Notes: a model not told the origin generated them from the sequence alone. A stretch of 64,000 nucleotides of DNA from Sebastes aleutianus (GCA_916700875.1 CAKAKS010000031.1:9573977-9637976), one strand, 5' to 3'; shown: positions 1 through 11,712, counted from the stretch's first letter. Made by a program: numbers and translations.

Positions 1-180
1 ACTAGGCAGAGCAGAGAGGTGACACTCAGTGAGTCACACTAGTTGAGTGATAGAGCAGATGGGCCTCCCATACCAAACTGTCAAGACTTTCTCTTCACTC
101 AATCCTTCACTTCCTTCAGTATGTGTGTATATGCATGGCATCATTTTTGCTAAGGCTAGAGAAATGCTATATGCTGAAAA
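1..180. other. Unassigned sequence at window edge
   Basis: No splice-bounded exon, transposon end or tandem repeat is visible here. Short ORFs lack any recognisable protein feature. Confidence 0.5.
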
Positions 181-820
181 TTGTAATAATAATGGAAAAA
201 ATATATCTCAACCAGGTTATCATACTAACATTGTTACATGTTTACATGCACAAAATATTACATTTTTTGCCCTTATTCCAAAAAAGACAAAATTCCTACT
301 AAGTTGTTTACATGGCTAATGAAAATGAATATTTCACTAATATTTCCGTTTACATGCAGCCGTGCATAGCATACTCTGATTAGCGTAACCGGTGGTGGAC
401 TTGTTCGACCAGGCAAACACAGCCCCCCCCCTCTTTCATTCCTTCAACCACCTTCTTGAAAAGGCCAGCGTTGCGATATTTGCGCATGTCCAAAAACCTG
501 TTGATGACCAAGTCTTTCATAATGTTTAAAGTAGGTGTGTTTCTCCTTCTGGCCAGAAATGTGGGCTTTCTGTTGGGCATGCATCTCTGCAAACTGTCGG
601 GTAGTTATAATATCGGCATATCCCATGTCTTAATCAGAAAGTGCTCCATTCACAATAAGGCCTATATCAGAATATCCAAAGAGAATGCTGTTTACATGGC
701 CCTGTAACAAATTAGGAATATTGTCATACTTGGAATAATAGTGGAATATTAGAGTACATGTAAAGTAGTAATACTTAATCTTGGAACTATTTTGGCATGT
801 AAACAGTCTAGTCTTGCTTT
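181..820. repeat. Dispersed repeat with tttacatg motifs in both orientations
   Basis: The motif tttacatg(c/g) recurs near 240, 307, 349 and 691, and the reverse form catgtaaa appears near 757 and 797, giving a loose foldback arrangement. The 3' part (sequence around 665-760, with ggaatatt-type repeats) is of a kind I recall as a common fish interspersed repeat. Exact ends and a target duplication could not be fixed, so the boundaries are approximate. No coding capacity is evident. Confidence 0.4.
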
Positions 821-2569
821 TTTTAAGAGTTTTGATTGTGCACACCACAACAAAAGTATCAGAGTAAAAAGGATGCAATCATGCATTTTTGAAAAAAGAA
901 CAACATGAGTAAGTAGCAGTAAAAAAAAATGGAGCAAATGGAGGAAGCGATTTTCATGTCACACCACAAGTAACAGGGATTGCATTTAAACCCCCAATCC
1001 ATAATCTGTGACTGCACTTTTCAACCCACACGTCAGAGTCCATTATTATGAATTGGACCGTCATAGTGCTCAGGGAATTAATCAAAGTGAAAACAATAAA
1101 ACGGCAAAACAAAAGTCCTCCATTTCACTGCAACATATCCAACCGGACATTTCTTCAACTGTCTGTCACCTCATGTAAATCTGGGTTGTTGGGTAAATCG
1201 ACTAATTATCCATGTCAAGCTGTTACCGTCATACAGGTATTCACAGTAAACAGGTTATGGGTAAGCATGTAACTGTAACTGGATGTAACTAATTCCCTCC
1301 TTTCACATTTTTCTAACTTCTTCCATTCTTTGCATCTGTCTCCTTCATTTCATTGAGGGCTCCGATGGCCCGTTTCCTGTCTCCTTGACTTTTTATTTCT
1401 CTTTAGTCTGACAGTTTCTTCGATAAACACAAGTACAAAGCTGTGATTAACAGCAAAAAATGAAAGACAGGAGGGCAAAAAATCACAAACTCAAAGTGAA
1501 CCAAGAAGGATGTGAATGTTTGTTTTGCTCCTGAGAACTGGAGCTGTCAAGATAACCTCCACTCACTGTGCCACTTCTTAATCCCATCTACACCCTGCCC
1601 TTGTTCTATGTTCACTGTCTACCCTTATACTGCTCATCAATAATGTTAAAGATGTGGTATTGTTGACCTGTTAATGATTAGTGCAGAAACAACTGTTGTG
1701 GTAATGCTAACTGCTCTCTAATAAACCCACCAATGCAATAAAAAGGCACATTCTTAACTGTCCTCGCCCACATGTCCGTCACGCCGAACCTCTTTCCTGG
1801 TAAATCCATCATCACATCAGCAAGTGAAATGGAATATGCAGAGAGTGAAACTTCTGAAAGCTTCCCTCCATAAATATATGACCTTCACCCAATGACACTA
1901 GCGATGCTCAAATAGTCAAGCGACTTGTGGCTCAGATTTTGTAAAAAAATTCTATAAGTAAAATGTTGATCATACACACTTCAATCAATAATATAAGCAT
2001 GTTCACACTTATTCCTCAAATTTAATGTAAAGTGACCATTTTTTTCCTGATAGAGACATTTTCCCCATTATTTCCCTTTCAGGGTCAGTATGGTATGATC
2101 AAATGCATTCTCTGAGCTTCATCTCACTTTATAGGACAGGGATTCTGTGTAAACCCACATTCAGTGGTTTACAATGCCATCTGGAGCATTTTCCCCTGTG
2201 ATAAAAAATGTCAATATTTAACTTTCTTTGTGTAAAGCAAAGATGATAAACACACTCTGCTGCGTGTCATTTGTCCTTCACTGGCCTCGCTAATTAGAGA
2301 AATATTTCTATTTATTTATTCATTTATTGTATATTTTTCTCATGAGAGAAACGTGTCATACACTGAACAAATTCGTATCCACTCTGCTTCTACATTAATT
2401 GAACAAGTGACCTTTTATATAAAGCCAAATTAGAGCTTGTCTATATGCGTTTGCAACAGCTGCAATAATTCAAGTTAGCAAATTTCTTTCACTTGCTACA
2501 GAGACAATGATTACTTAATAGAGAATCCAAGTGACAGATTTCATTACCAGTTAGTTCTCCATAGGAATG
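821..2569. other. AT-rich non-coding stretch
   Basis: No coding region, transposon terminus or long tandem repeat is seen. ORFs here are short and do not end at plausible splice sites. Confidence 0.5.
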
Positions 2570-2577
2570 CATAATAG

Positions 2578-3296
2578 TAGGGCTGTTAAAGTTAACGTGA
2601 TAACGTGCTAACACAACTTCATTTTAACGCCACTGATTTCTTTAACACATTAAAGCAACTTTTTTTAGGTTGCAGCGGGCTCAGTTTTAAAGCTAGAGTG
2701 AAGATACTGGTATCATATGAAACTAGAAAAACCTAAGGAATCCATTGGTACCAACCATGTCATACTAGCTTGTCGGAAAGGGGGTTGAATAATGCTCCAA
2801 ACTTACACTAAATTTTGGCGAGAAAAATTGGCATTTACCTCTGACCTCCAGATATGTGAATGAAAATGGGTTCTATGGGTACCCACGAGTCTCCCCTTTA
2901 CAGACATGCCCACTTTATGATAATCACATGCAATTTTATGGCAAGTCATAGTCAAGTCAGCACACTGACAGCTGTTGTTGCCTGTTGGGCTTGAGTTTGC
3001 GATGTTATGATTTGAGCATATTTTTTTTATGCCAAATGCAGAACCTGTGAGGGTTTCTGGACAATATTTGTCATTGTTTTGTGTTCCAATAATAAATATA
3101 TACATAACTTTCCAAAAAGCAAGCATATTTGCCCACTCCCATGTTGATAAGAGTGTTAAATACTTGACAAATCTCCCTTTAAGGTACATTTTGAACAGAT
3201 AAAAAAATGTGCAATTAATTTGTGATTAATCGTGATTAATAATGGACAATCATGCAATTAATCGCGATTAAATATTTTAATCGATTGACAGCCCTA
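2578..3296. mobile_element. Non-autonomous hAT-like element, copy 1
   Basis: The left end TAGGGCTGTtAAAGTTAACG and the right end TTAATCGATTGACAGCCCTA form short inverted termini. Imperfect 8-bp flanks match at six positions (cataatag at 2570-2577, cataatgt at 3297-3304). A second copy of the same family at 12236-12836 has a perfect 8-bp duplication, which supports the boundaries. The 719-bp body carries no transposase; a 128-codon minus-strand ORF inside it is not conserved in the other copy. An 8-bp duplication with such termini is typical of hAT-superfamily MITEs, so the superfamily is an inference. Confidence 0.8.
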
Positions 3297-3304
3297 CATA
3301 ATGT

Positions 3305-3695
3305 CCAAGTGTTAAAAAAAAATCATATGAGCAAGCATAAAAAGGAAATTAAACTTTTGTACTTGCAAATCATGAGCTCTGAGAAGTACCAAGTTGTAGT
3401 AAGTTAACTAACTTGTTTACAAAGGGTTTCAGGGCCTAATGGGGAATTAATTCATAATATGCAGTACATTAAGCAACAGCACTGCTATTGTATGTATGAA
3501 TACAATGAGAATGCAAACAAAACATGCCATTCCTCAGGAGGAACTCACTATTATTACAAGACCCCCAATGCATCCTCTGGTGAAGGCTGCCTTTGTTTCA
3601 TTGTAAAGCAGCCACGCAAGGTCAAAGTTCAAGATAACAGCGACTTGAGAAACTAAACCCTGAACAGTTCATTTAAGGTTCAGTGTTTGTGTGGG
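3305..3695. other. Unassigned non-coding sequence
   Basis: No gene or repeat family is recognised between the hAT-like element and the GGT microsatellite. Confidence 0.4.
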
Positions 3696-3719
3696 GTGGT
3701 GGTGGTGGTGGTGGTGGTG
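3696..3719 (+). repeat. (GGT)n microsatellite
   Basis: About seven to eight GGT units in tandem. Confidence 0.9.
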
Positions 3720-5718
3720 CAGGAAACCTTACATGGCCATCTCTCACACTCTCTGCCTCTGTCTGTCTGGCGGGTCCCTCTTTGTTTCCCTCCCTCTCGC
3801 TCATCTCTTGTCTCTGTCACTCTGAGCTATTCCTGGATTCCACACTGAGGTGAAAGGAAACAGGGATGGCTGCAGTGGATGTTGGTAGCAGCATTTTTTT
3901 TCTCTCTGCAAAGAGCCACTCTTCCTCTTGTAATACACGCACACACAGTCAATATTCCTGTGTTAATGACATTGTTCCTCAGCCAGTTGGGAAGCTATTT
4001 CCTCAAACATGTTTGTGTGACGAAAGCCATTCTTGTTCCTGCACATGGAATGCATGGGGGGGGGTGTTTGCATATGTGTATTTGCATGCGTGCTTGGCAA
4101 ACAACACAGCTGAAAATGAGATACGGTCAGCTGGATGGATCTGAGTCAGCAGGGTGCAGATGGGTTCTTCCTTTATATTGCCATGTGAGGGAATATTCAA
4201 AACACACACTCTGCTATCTGCCCTTTGTTCAATCTCTCCTGCACCACTGGGACTCTCCCCAACTCCCTGTTGTGCTTACAGGAACCTTGGCAGCCAGCTG
4301 CCATATCGGCCAATTAGGAAAGCTTTTACTAAAGCTCCAGCCAATTGGATTAGTGCTACATTTCCTTGCCAGATGAGACTCTAAATGTGCTGCTGTATGC
4401 TAGAATCTGAGAACTGGTGGGCTGACTCCTGTTTCGCTGATAGGCACTGGGCACCAGAATACACACACACACACGCTGCAGCAGAGGCAGCGGCAGGAGA
4501 AAGAGAGAGGCATCCCGTGACGCAATACTGTAACTGTGAGTCCTCTGCTACTGATTGTGTATGAGATTCTAAACAGTTTAAACCAAGAACATAACTTAAG
4601 GCAAACCAGAACCCAAGCAGCCGAGGGGCCGCGACGCTGCTCCAAGCGTACATAAAACAGACACTTGCACGGATGGGTTTGCAGAAAAAAAAAAGGCTGA
4701 GCCAGGCTATACATACAGACAGAAAAAGGGAAGAGGACCGAGACCAGACATTTTCATTTTTTAAATAAAACTGTTATTCTTACCGATTTCCCCACCTTAA
4801 CCTTTTCTTTTTTTAGGAGTTTTTCCTTATCAGAATCGAGGATCTAATGATAGAGGGTGTATGCTGTGCTAAATTGCAAAGCCATTAGAGGCAAATTTGT
4901 GATTTTGGGCTAAATAAGTAAAACCGATGGGACGTTACTTGAAAACAAATTAAATGCTGTACTTTGTTTAACCGACTGCGTGTGGAATAGATTAGAACAA
5001 ATGTACCTTACACAACCGTGCTCTTCTGGTTTGTGGCTTGTGGCTGTTATTTAATTGTCAATCCACTGTCTCTGTGTTTGTCTTTGTCATGCATGCTCAG
5101 TGTATGTGTCCTTAGTCTGGGAATCTGGGCACAAGTGAGTTCCATTAGTGGAAATTAAATCAATTTCCAAATCCATTGAAGCAATCCATAACCCTTGTGC
5201 TTCAATCACCTGTTTGATAAGAGGATCAAACACCAAAAGCTAAATATAGAATGGTAAAAGAGCCCTATTTTATATGGAAAAAAATATTTGGGTTATTCTG
5301 ATCAAATGATTTATGTGTGTAATTCAATGTCTACTTTCTCAAAATGTCAAAGATAAGTAAATAATGCACTAAATCAAAGACTGAAATCTATGTCTTTCTT
5401 ATATGTAAGTCTAAGAGGACAAAGAAATACAAAAAGGGGCTTAGAGATGCCGAGCAAAATGAAGAAAAAAAACTCTCTAAGAAAAAGAGTGTACCACATT
5501 TTCCAAAAGAAGTGAGGAGAGAAATACAAAAAAGAAAACAATTCTCGCAAAAAGAAATACTGAGAGAGAGCCAAAGACGGACTGTGCATCATACAGTACA
5601 ATATCAGCCCTCTCTCGTTCTCATCCTCTTATCTCATCGATACTGATAGAGAGTTCACTGCCAAGTCGATGCTTACGAGAAAGAGTCTGTAGAAAGTGCT
5701 CATGGGGGCCTGGAGCAT
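3720..5718. other. Unassigned non-coding sequence with Ser/Cys-rich spurious ORFs
   Basis: Overlapping ORFs of 70-165 codons occur in several frames around 3870-4710, but none has a recognisable domain or is bounded by convincing splice sites. A short CA tract lies at about 4461-4474. A tetra-purine stretch at 5440-5560 is low complexity. Confidence 0.4.
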
Positions 5719-5738
5719 ACACACACACACACACACAC
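5719..5738 (+). repeat. (CA)n microsatellite
   Basis: Ten CA units. Confidence 0.9.
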
Positions 5739-6278
5739 TTTCTCAACCGGCCCTATTCCTGGTGCTCACTTTGTGAAGTCGCCGCTGGGTATTTGTCCAT
5801 CACAGAAAAGAGACATAAATACACACAAGAAAAGAAGCAAATCACTGACAATTTCTCAAACACATATTTGAAAAAGCAAGAATGTAATTACTCCATCTGT
5901 CACTCTCACAAAGTCCACTTTATGCAGCACAAGAGGAGCATTATATGGCCACAACAAGCAACAACTAAAGACGCGTCTGTGTTTCCACTCCATAAATCAA
6001 CTCTATCTAAGTGAAGCAAGGGCTGGGCATTGAAACAAAGACGCCCCACATTTCGATCTAAGCAGGGCAGGTGTGGCCGAGTGTGTTACTGTAGCAGGGG
6101 CAGCTCCTGCACATGAAACCGGGTGGAGTAGGGTGGAGCAACCAAAAATAACCCAAAGGCAACAGGCCATTAGTCAAGCCTGGAGGCCACCTGGCACAAG
6201 GAGCTGATAAACTACTGAAACCAACAGAGACCACAGCGGAGACCAATACAGCTCAGTCAATGAATACAGAAAAACAAC
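5739..6278. other. Unassigned non-coding sequence
   Basis: No supported gene or repeat. Confidence 0.4.
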
Positions 6279-6286
6279 TTGTCCAC

Positions 6287-7386
6287 TAGGGATGGAAATA
6301 AAATCGATTCATCTATGTTTTGTGATTTTTCTTTTTTTTTACAATTTTGAAATTAATTTTTTAATGCCAGAATCAATATATTTGCTTCATTTGAGTCTAT
6401 GCGGAGGTAAAAGGAAGTTGACGCTTTTATTGTGGTAGTCTGAGTAACGTGACGTAATATCCGTTTCATACCCGTCAACCAAAACAAAATGCAGCCGGCC
6501 GAAATGACAAAGCAGAAAACGGCGGAGGGTACGTGTGGGTTCGACCTGCACCCTCACATTTTAAATCCAAAGTGGTAAACAACTACACATACAGTAAAGT
6601 ATAGAAACACTTTGGGTTTCTAATATTGTCGGGAAAAGAAGAGCTAGACATCATGGCTAAAGCTGCATGCTAACTCTGTCGTATCGTATTGCGGTAACGC
6701 GCGGTCAAGCCAGCCGCCACTCGCATCTCTGTGGTCACATCGGCCAACGCTACAACTGTAGAGCACCCATATACTGACATTTATGTTAAATGCATTCAAA
6801 CGGCCCCGATAGAGCTGTCCATGGATGTATAAAGAGAACGGAGCTGACGGGAGAGCTAGCGACGGACTTGGTGAAGTTAGCAGAAGTCTACATGTTTGAC
6901 TACGTCTGGTTTTCAAAATAAGGTGTTAACAAAGGGAACTGTATATACAAAATACATATATGGAAATAAGATTGATTGGATTATATTCACCAGAAGTATA
7001 AAACATTACATGTCCCTTTTAAATTAAAAAGAAAATACCACTTATTTGTGAGGGTAATGTGTTTATTCTTTGATTTTTGGGTTGCTGGAAAAAAAATAAT
7101 AAATAATGCCTGACAATGACAGATATATTTGACTTCAGGACATCTCTGACTACATACATGCTGAAAATCAAACATTTTAATGTTTTAATTTTTTTTTTAA
7201 ATGAAAAAGTCCCTAGAAGTGTATGATTCAACTTTTTCCCATGGTCTAGTGTTAAAAAAGTTTACAAAAATCGCAATAAATCAGAAGATTGAATCGCAAT
7301 ACTTAAAAATCGCAATACGTATTGAATCAGCACCCAAGTATCGTGATAGTATTGAATCAGGAGATAGGTGTATCGTCCCAGCCCTA
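6287..7386. mobile_element. hAT-like non-autonomous element (1.1 kb)
   Basis: The element begins TAGGGATGGAAAT and ends GTCCCAGCCCTA. The flanking 8 bp are ttgtccac (6279-6286) and ctgtccac (7387-7394), matching at seven of eight, which indicates a target duplication of hAT type. The right end carries repeated 'attgaatc'/'aatcgcaat' motifs typical of fish repeats ending cgtcccagccct. A short open stretch from the ATG at 6489 to about 6580 could be a remnant of a host-like or transposase 5' end, but it is quickly interrupted. No intact transposase is present. Confidence 0.75.
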
Positions 7387-7394
7387 CTGTCCAC

Positions 7395-7712
7395 ACATAA
7401 AAAATGACATGCTGCCAAATCTGCAATAGTGCTGTTTCAGCACCAAGAGGAAGTGTTAGGAAAGATTTGCATGATTGCAGCCTACAGGCAGGTGGGAAGG
7501 AGACCTTTGTACACTGACAAGCTGATATGCCTGTTGTGGTCTTTCTAGTTGTTGTAAGACACAGAAATAAGGTGTTAGTTTACAATCACTTAACAGGTTT
7601 AGGTACGCCAACAAGCTGGTTCAGCAAGAACGGAGGTACAGGCACTTCAGCATTTCTTTCTTTCACTGTCATTCACTTCAATCCACCCACGCGTGCACAC
7701 ACACACACACAG
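7395..7712. other. Unassigned non-coding sequence
   Basis: Short single-copy-looking stretch between two transposons. It contains a brief CA run at about 7696-7710. Confidence 0.4.
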
Positions 7713-7720
7713 GAACAAAC

Positions 7721-8548
7721 TAGGGTGACCAGGTGTCACACACTTTATGATGGACTGCACTGCATTTTTATCCTTTGTCCCTTGATACTATATGTCCCAC
7801 ATTCTGATAAATATCGGCTATAGTTCTCAAAAGCCAAACCACCGCAGGGCAGACGCTTTTCTAAAATATGGCTTTTATCAGATGGCTGTGAAGAGAGCAG
7901 GGAAGGCTGTCATCACGAGGGTCAAGTGCAGGTTAACCTGTCTTTGCTATACGGGGAAAAGTCACAAGCAAAGAAAAGGAAATGCAGCAACAACAAAGAC
8001 TGTTAAACTACTTATAACTGGGTGAAGCCGGTGGAAAGTGCTTCTCAAAGAGTTCTTGCAAAATGTTTTCAACCAGAGGGCAAAGCATAGAGACGTTACA
8101 AAACTTTCCTGTTTGCTGCTGCCTTTTATGAAACCAGATAATGATCTTATACTGAACTACAGCTTTTACTCTTGTGTGTTATATTCTATTTTAGCTTCTA
8201 TCCTGGCTTTTATTTTTAGCTGGTTTTTATTTTCTAATCTTTAATGTTTTTATAACTGTTTTAATTATGTCTTAATGTTTTTTTGCACTTTGTCGCAATG
8301 TTCTTGAATGTTTATGTAAAGCACTTTGAATTGCCCTGTTGCTGAAATGTGCTATACAAATAAAGCTGCCTTGCCTTTTGCCTTGCCTTACAAGCTAAGG
8401 GACGAAATAGAAATGTTGATTTTTTTAAGTTCGATAGACATTATATCAAAATTGAAGACTATACTTCTCAGCATTAAAGTCCCACATTGTCACACACAAA
8501 CATATTCTTTGTCCCACATTTGGTTTGTTGGGATCTGGTCACCCTATA
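7721..8548. mobile_element. hAT-like element with TAGGGTGACCAG termini
   Basis: The left terminus TAGGGTGACCAG is matched by CTGGTCACCCTATA at the right. A perfect 8-bp duplication, gaacaaac, flanks it at 7713-7720 and 8549-8556. There is no transposase ORF. The centre is occupied by a LINE 3' end (about 8135-8390), so the element has been invaded or was assembled around that tail. Confidence 0.85.
8135..8390 (+). mobile_element. 5'-truncated L2-like LINE 3' end
   Basis: The conserved LINE tail 'gtaaagcactttgaattgcc' at about 8316 is followed by 'gtgctatacaaataaa' and a short tail of (ttgcc)n units. The pairing of agcactttg with gtgctata is the stem-loop 3' end known from L2-clade LINEs. The sequence upstream (8135-8300) is T-rich and has no intact ORF, as expected for a 5'-truncated copy. 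It lies inside the element 7721-8548. Confidence 0.65.
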
Positions 8549-8556
8549 GAACAAAC

Positions 8557-9600
8557 ACTTTTTTCACACAATGTTTCAAAAGTCGCTTAAAGTGTCATTT
8601 AATTACTGTCTTGTAATAGCTTGTTGTCCATGTATCTGTTTATATGTTTTTTATTTTTTCCCACTAACAATGTTGTTTGGTTACGATTGCCCAGAAGTCT
8701 TTATAGATATTTAAATCAATATCTTCCTCACAAACACTAACCATACACTTCCACGCAACACACATATATACAGTATATCTTGTCCTAATTGGTTGTTATC
8801 ACTATTATGTAGTCATATTATGTCTTTATATTAAACTTGTCTCTAGGTGGAGGCTTTAGATAAGCCCAGTGGGTTTTTTTGCCTCTTCCTGCACTGTATA
8901 TTATTAATTTATTGTTTTTGTTATGTTGTATAGTCTTAAATTGTACAAAACAAATGAACAAATAAACATTCACACACACAAAACAAAGAAGGTAGTATGT
9001 ACTGTAGTGTGAGGAAATGAGCTCGATGATGAAACTCGGTGTTTCAATAACTTTGTTTTGGTTCCCTAAAGTGCCTCGTGTATAGGTTAAAAAAGGGGAA
9101 ATGAAAACAATACTGAAAAAACAACGGTTAATTCTAAATAAACAACTGTGACACCTCAACTTTAGCAGGACCTCTAGTAATAACCCAGCAATATTAAACA
9201 AATATTAAACAGACTTGACAATAGGAGCGATATCTCGCAGCACACTGCGGAAGTGGGTTATTATCAAACACCTGCTATAAAAGATGAGCCACCGCCACCA
9301 GCACCTCCTCATCTCACTCAACTCTTTGCAGGTTAAATCACCAAAACATCGTCCACTAACACTGACTGGACACTCACAAACACGAGGAAAAGTTAACGTT
9401 TCATCACGTGGAAAAAAAAGTTCCTCTTTTTGTTCTTGCCACGGGGGAAAAAGCGAAAGTAAAGGACTGATAAACAGATAACGAAACAATAGAGTTGATC
9501 TACTCAACTACTCTGTCGACCAAGAGCACGCAGAGAGGTTTCTCTCACGGTGTGACAACATAAACCCTCTTAAAATACAGGAAAAAACCAAGCTAGAAAT
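8557..9600. other. Non-coding sequence left of the candidate promoter
   Basis: Minus-strand ORFs of 100-127 codons occur, but they are K/F/C-rich translations of AT-rich DNA with no domain. If the 5' exon at 9620 is real, this is the start of its first intron. Confidence 0.4.
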
Positions 9601-9619
9601 AAAATATCAACCAACTTAC

Positions 9620-9800
9620 GGTGTTAACGAGAAGCTCTTGATAGTCCGTCACTTCTACCAAAACATAGAAATCCAAATAGGCAGAAAATCCGACACAAAA
9701 CAGCGAGCTGTCAGCGTGCAGCCGCAGCAGCGAGGAGAGAAGTCAGACTGCTGGTGAGGAGCCTTGACAACCGAGAGAGCGCGAGCCCCGGAGCCGCCTG
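9620..9800 (-). other. Candidate 5' exon of a leftward gene
   Basis: Read on the minus strand, this stretch ends in AACACC followed by GTAAGT at 9619-9614, a near-perfect splice donor. It is relatively GC- and CpG-rich and lies just downstream (minus sense) of an NRF-1-type palindrome. The only ATG in it (within TCTATGTTTTGGTAG) starts a three-codon uORF, so the exon is most likely 5' UTR. One frame stays open for the last 43 or so codons without an ATG, so translation beginning in another exon cannot be excluded. The 5' limit is a guess. The gene it would belong to is not identified in the window. Confidence 0.4.
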
Positions 9801-9859
9801 CTGGTTTCTCTTCTCTCTCTCGCACGAGACAAGAGGAAGAGAGCGAGATCCCTAGAGAT

Positions 9860-9915
9860 GAATGGAGGCGGCAGTGCGCATGCGCAGACGGGGGGTCGAT
9901 TCATTCCGGTGGAGT
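9860..9915. promoter_or_regulatory. CpG-rich promoter patch with NRF-1-like site
   Basis: The palindrome TGCGCATGCGCA at 9875-9886 fits the NRF-1 consensus, which is typical of CpG-island promoters. It sits in a local GC-rich patch (about 9700-9910) in otherwise AT-rich DNA, 80-250 bp upstream of the minus-strand donor at 9620. There is no TATA box. It could drive the minus strand, the plus strand or both. Confidence 0.45.
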
Positions 9916-9960
9916 AGGGCTGAGAAAGAGGCAGAAACATAGCAGGGCAAAATGCGGTGC

Positions 9961-10038
9961 TTTTATTTATTTATTTATTTTATTTTTTATTGAAAAGCAC
10001 TTTGTACCTGTGTTTTGAAAGGTGCTATATAAATAAAG

Positions 10039-10070
<32 letters not shown>

Positions 10071-10155
10071 GATTATGATTATGATTATTTATTTATTTAT
10101 TTATTAAAGAGCACTTTGTAACTGTGTTTTGAAAGGTGCTATATAAATAAATATG

Positions 10156-10203
<48 letters not shown>

Positions 10204-10281
10204 TAATTTATTGTTTATTTTATTTTTTATTGAAAAGCACTTTGTAACTGTGTTTTGAAAGGTGCTATATAAATAAAGATT

Positions 10282-10325
<44 letters not shown>
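9961..10325 (+). repeat. Three tandem copies of an L2-like LINE tail plus ATT/AT microsatellites
   Basis: The unit 'aaagcactttgtaactgtg' ... 'gaaaggtgctatataaataa' occurs three times (about 9989-10038, 10104-10155 and 10229-10278), spaced about 120 bp apart. (ATT)n blocks of different length and ATTT runs separate the units, and an (AT)n run of about 28 bp at 10298-10326 ends the array. The unit is the 3' stem-loop end of an L2-clade LINE. The regular spacing points to tandem duplication of one insertion, probably through slippage in the tail. Confidence 0.75.
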
Positions 10326-10329
<4 letters not shown>

Positions 10330-10437
10330 TTTTTCTGAGGAAGCATTTGAGACGAGTAGAAAAGAGAGTGGAATAAACAGCTGGAGCAAATCTGTAGACA
10401 ACACTAGAAAAGGCTGTTCCGGCATCTTAATTTAATT

Positions 10438-10745
10438 AGGGCTATACAACTATTGATTATTTTCACCATCAATTAACCTGGCAATATTTTTTTTAGATGA
10501 ATCTATAAATTGAGGCTGTAATATGTCAGATAAATGTTCATAATTAACAAGTTTCCCAGAGTGCTTATGTTGTCCGATTAACAGTCCAAAAACTCAAAGA
10601 TATTCAATTTCGAGTGATATATGAATCATTGAAATCAGCAAATCTTTTGAAATTTGAGAAGCTGAAATCAGAGTTGTCCTTTTCTTACTTCATTAATGCT
10701 TGATTCAATCATTTTTAATTGATTTTTCGCCTAATCCTGTCAGCA
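10438..10745. mobile_element. Degraded MITE ('agggct...ataaaatgtcag' type)
   Basis: The sequence begins agggctatacaact, then has 'gattattttcaccatcaatt', 'gtttcccagagtgctt' and 'aaaaactcaaagatattcaa' in the order I recall from a very common fish repeat with taatcgattaatcg ends. The 3' end is eroded. A related copy in the other orientation is at 57985-58290. Confidence 0.55.
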
Positions 10746-11151
10746 TTTCATTTGATTTATTTACCAAAACAATAAAAAGAAACTCAAAGCCTTAAAGCTT
10801 AAACTGGACAAAGTAAAAAAATATATATATGCGAGTGAAAATGGGTAGAAATCCCGATTAGAAGGAGCCTTGACTCCCTCTCCAGAGAAGCATTACTCTC
10901 TCCCAGACAGTCTTATAAATAATTCAGCAATATAAAAGCTTGCCTCTGCTTGCCTGGTTGCATGCAGCACCAAAAAGAATCCTCTCTCACGCTCCCCCCT
11001 CTCGCATCTAATCTACGTTACCAATTTAAACAAATCTCCAAGCGAAATAAAGTTCAATCAACATTCTTTGTTGTGCAATTGGCTGTGTGGTCGGTTCAGC
11101 CAGATCAGTCAGGGATTACAAGGTCTTCTGTCAACTATCAATAGCCGAGAG

Positions 11152-11154
<3 letters not shown>
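10746..11154. other. Unassigned non-coding sequence
   Basis: No supported gene or repeat. Confidence 0.4.

Positions 11155-11191
<37 letters not shown>
11155..11191 (+). repeat. (GA)n microsatellite
   Basis: An uninterrupted GA run, followed by a GGT/GGAGG-rich stretch to about 11212. Confidence 0.9.
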
Positions 11192-11196
<5 letters not shown>

Positions 11197-11403
11197 AGGT
11201 GGTGGTGGTGGCCGAGTTTCAATGCGCAGACTGTGCAGAGCAAAGCAGCCGATGATGCTGTTTTGTCCTGTCCAAGGATCGGAGGAGAAGGATGAGAATG
11301 TAATCCATCCTGTCCCAGAGCTCCGAGCATCTGTTACCCGCAAACAGAGCAGGTGAGACAGACAGACACAAAGTGTATAGTCAGGAAAAAAAGAGCCATT
11401 TAC

Positions 11404-11560
11404 CTGCACTCCTCCGCCTCCAGTAAATCAGCCCAATACTTCCCACTCTCAGTCTCAGTGTGGCTTTCAGCGCTTCTTTCTGCCGCTCACTCCGAGCTGC
11501 TCAGCCTCTCGACCGGGAATTTAGACGACGGGATTTGTTCACGTGGTCACGCTCAGTGCT
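11404..11560 (-). other. Second candidate 5' exon on the minus strand
   Basis: On the minus strand, GGAGTGCAG is followed by GTAAATGG (donor at 11403-11402). The preceding 150 bases are GC-rich, and a CACGTG E-box lies at 11540-11545. The stretch holds no clear coding start and may be a non-coding first exon of the same leftward gene as the 9620 exon, from an alternative promoter. A competing plus-strand donor (GAGCAG then GTGAGA at 11353) lies just to the left, so the direction is uncertain. Confidence 0.3.
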
Positions 11561-11710
11561 CCCTAATTGGTGGAGCGGCTCGAGCCGTCATTCACCTGTA
11601 CGGTTAACGGTAAAAACATGCTGCCATGCAGGATGAGAGGATGAGACAGAGAGAAAGAAGAGAACAGATTGGTGCATAATATATATCCTTGCATAATATT
11701 GATCCCTTCC

Positions 11711-11712
<2 letters not shown>

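Noticed and set aside
3879..4376. 165-codon plus-strand ORF
   Set aside because: No domain, overlapping ORFs in other frames, no splice context, composition of ordinary non-coding DNA.
9660..9760. Minus-strand coding N-terminus before the donor at 9620
   Set aside because: One frame is open for about 43 codons but has no ATG; a 5' UTR is the simpler reading.
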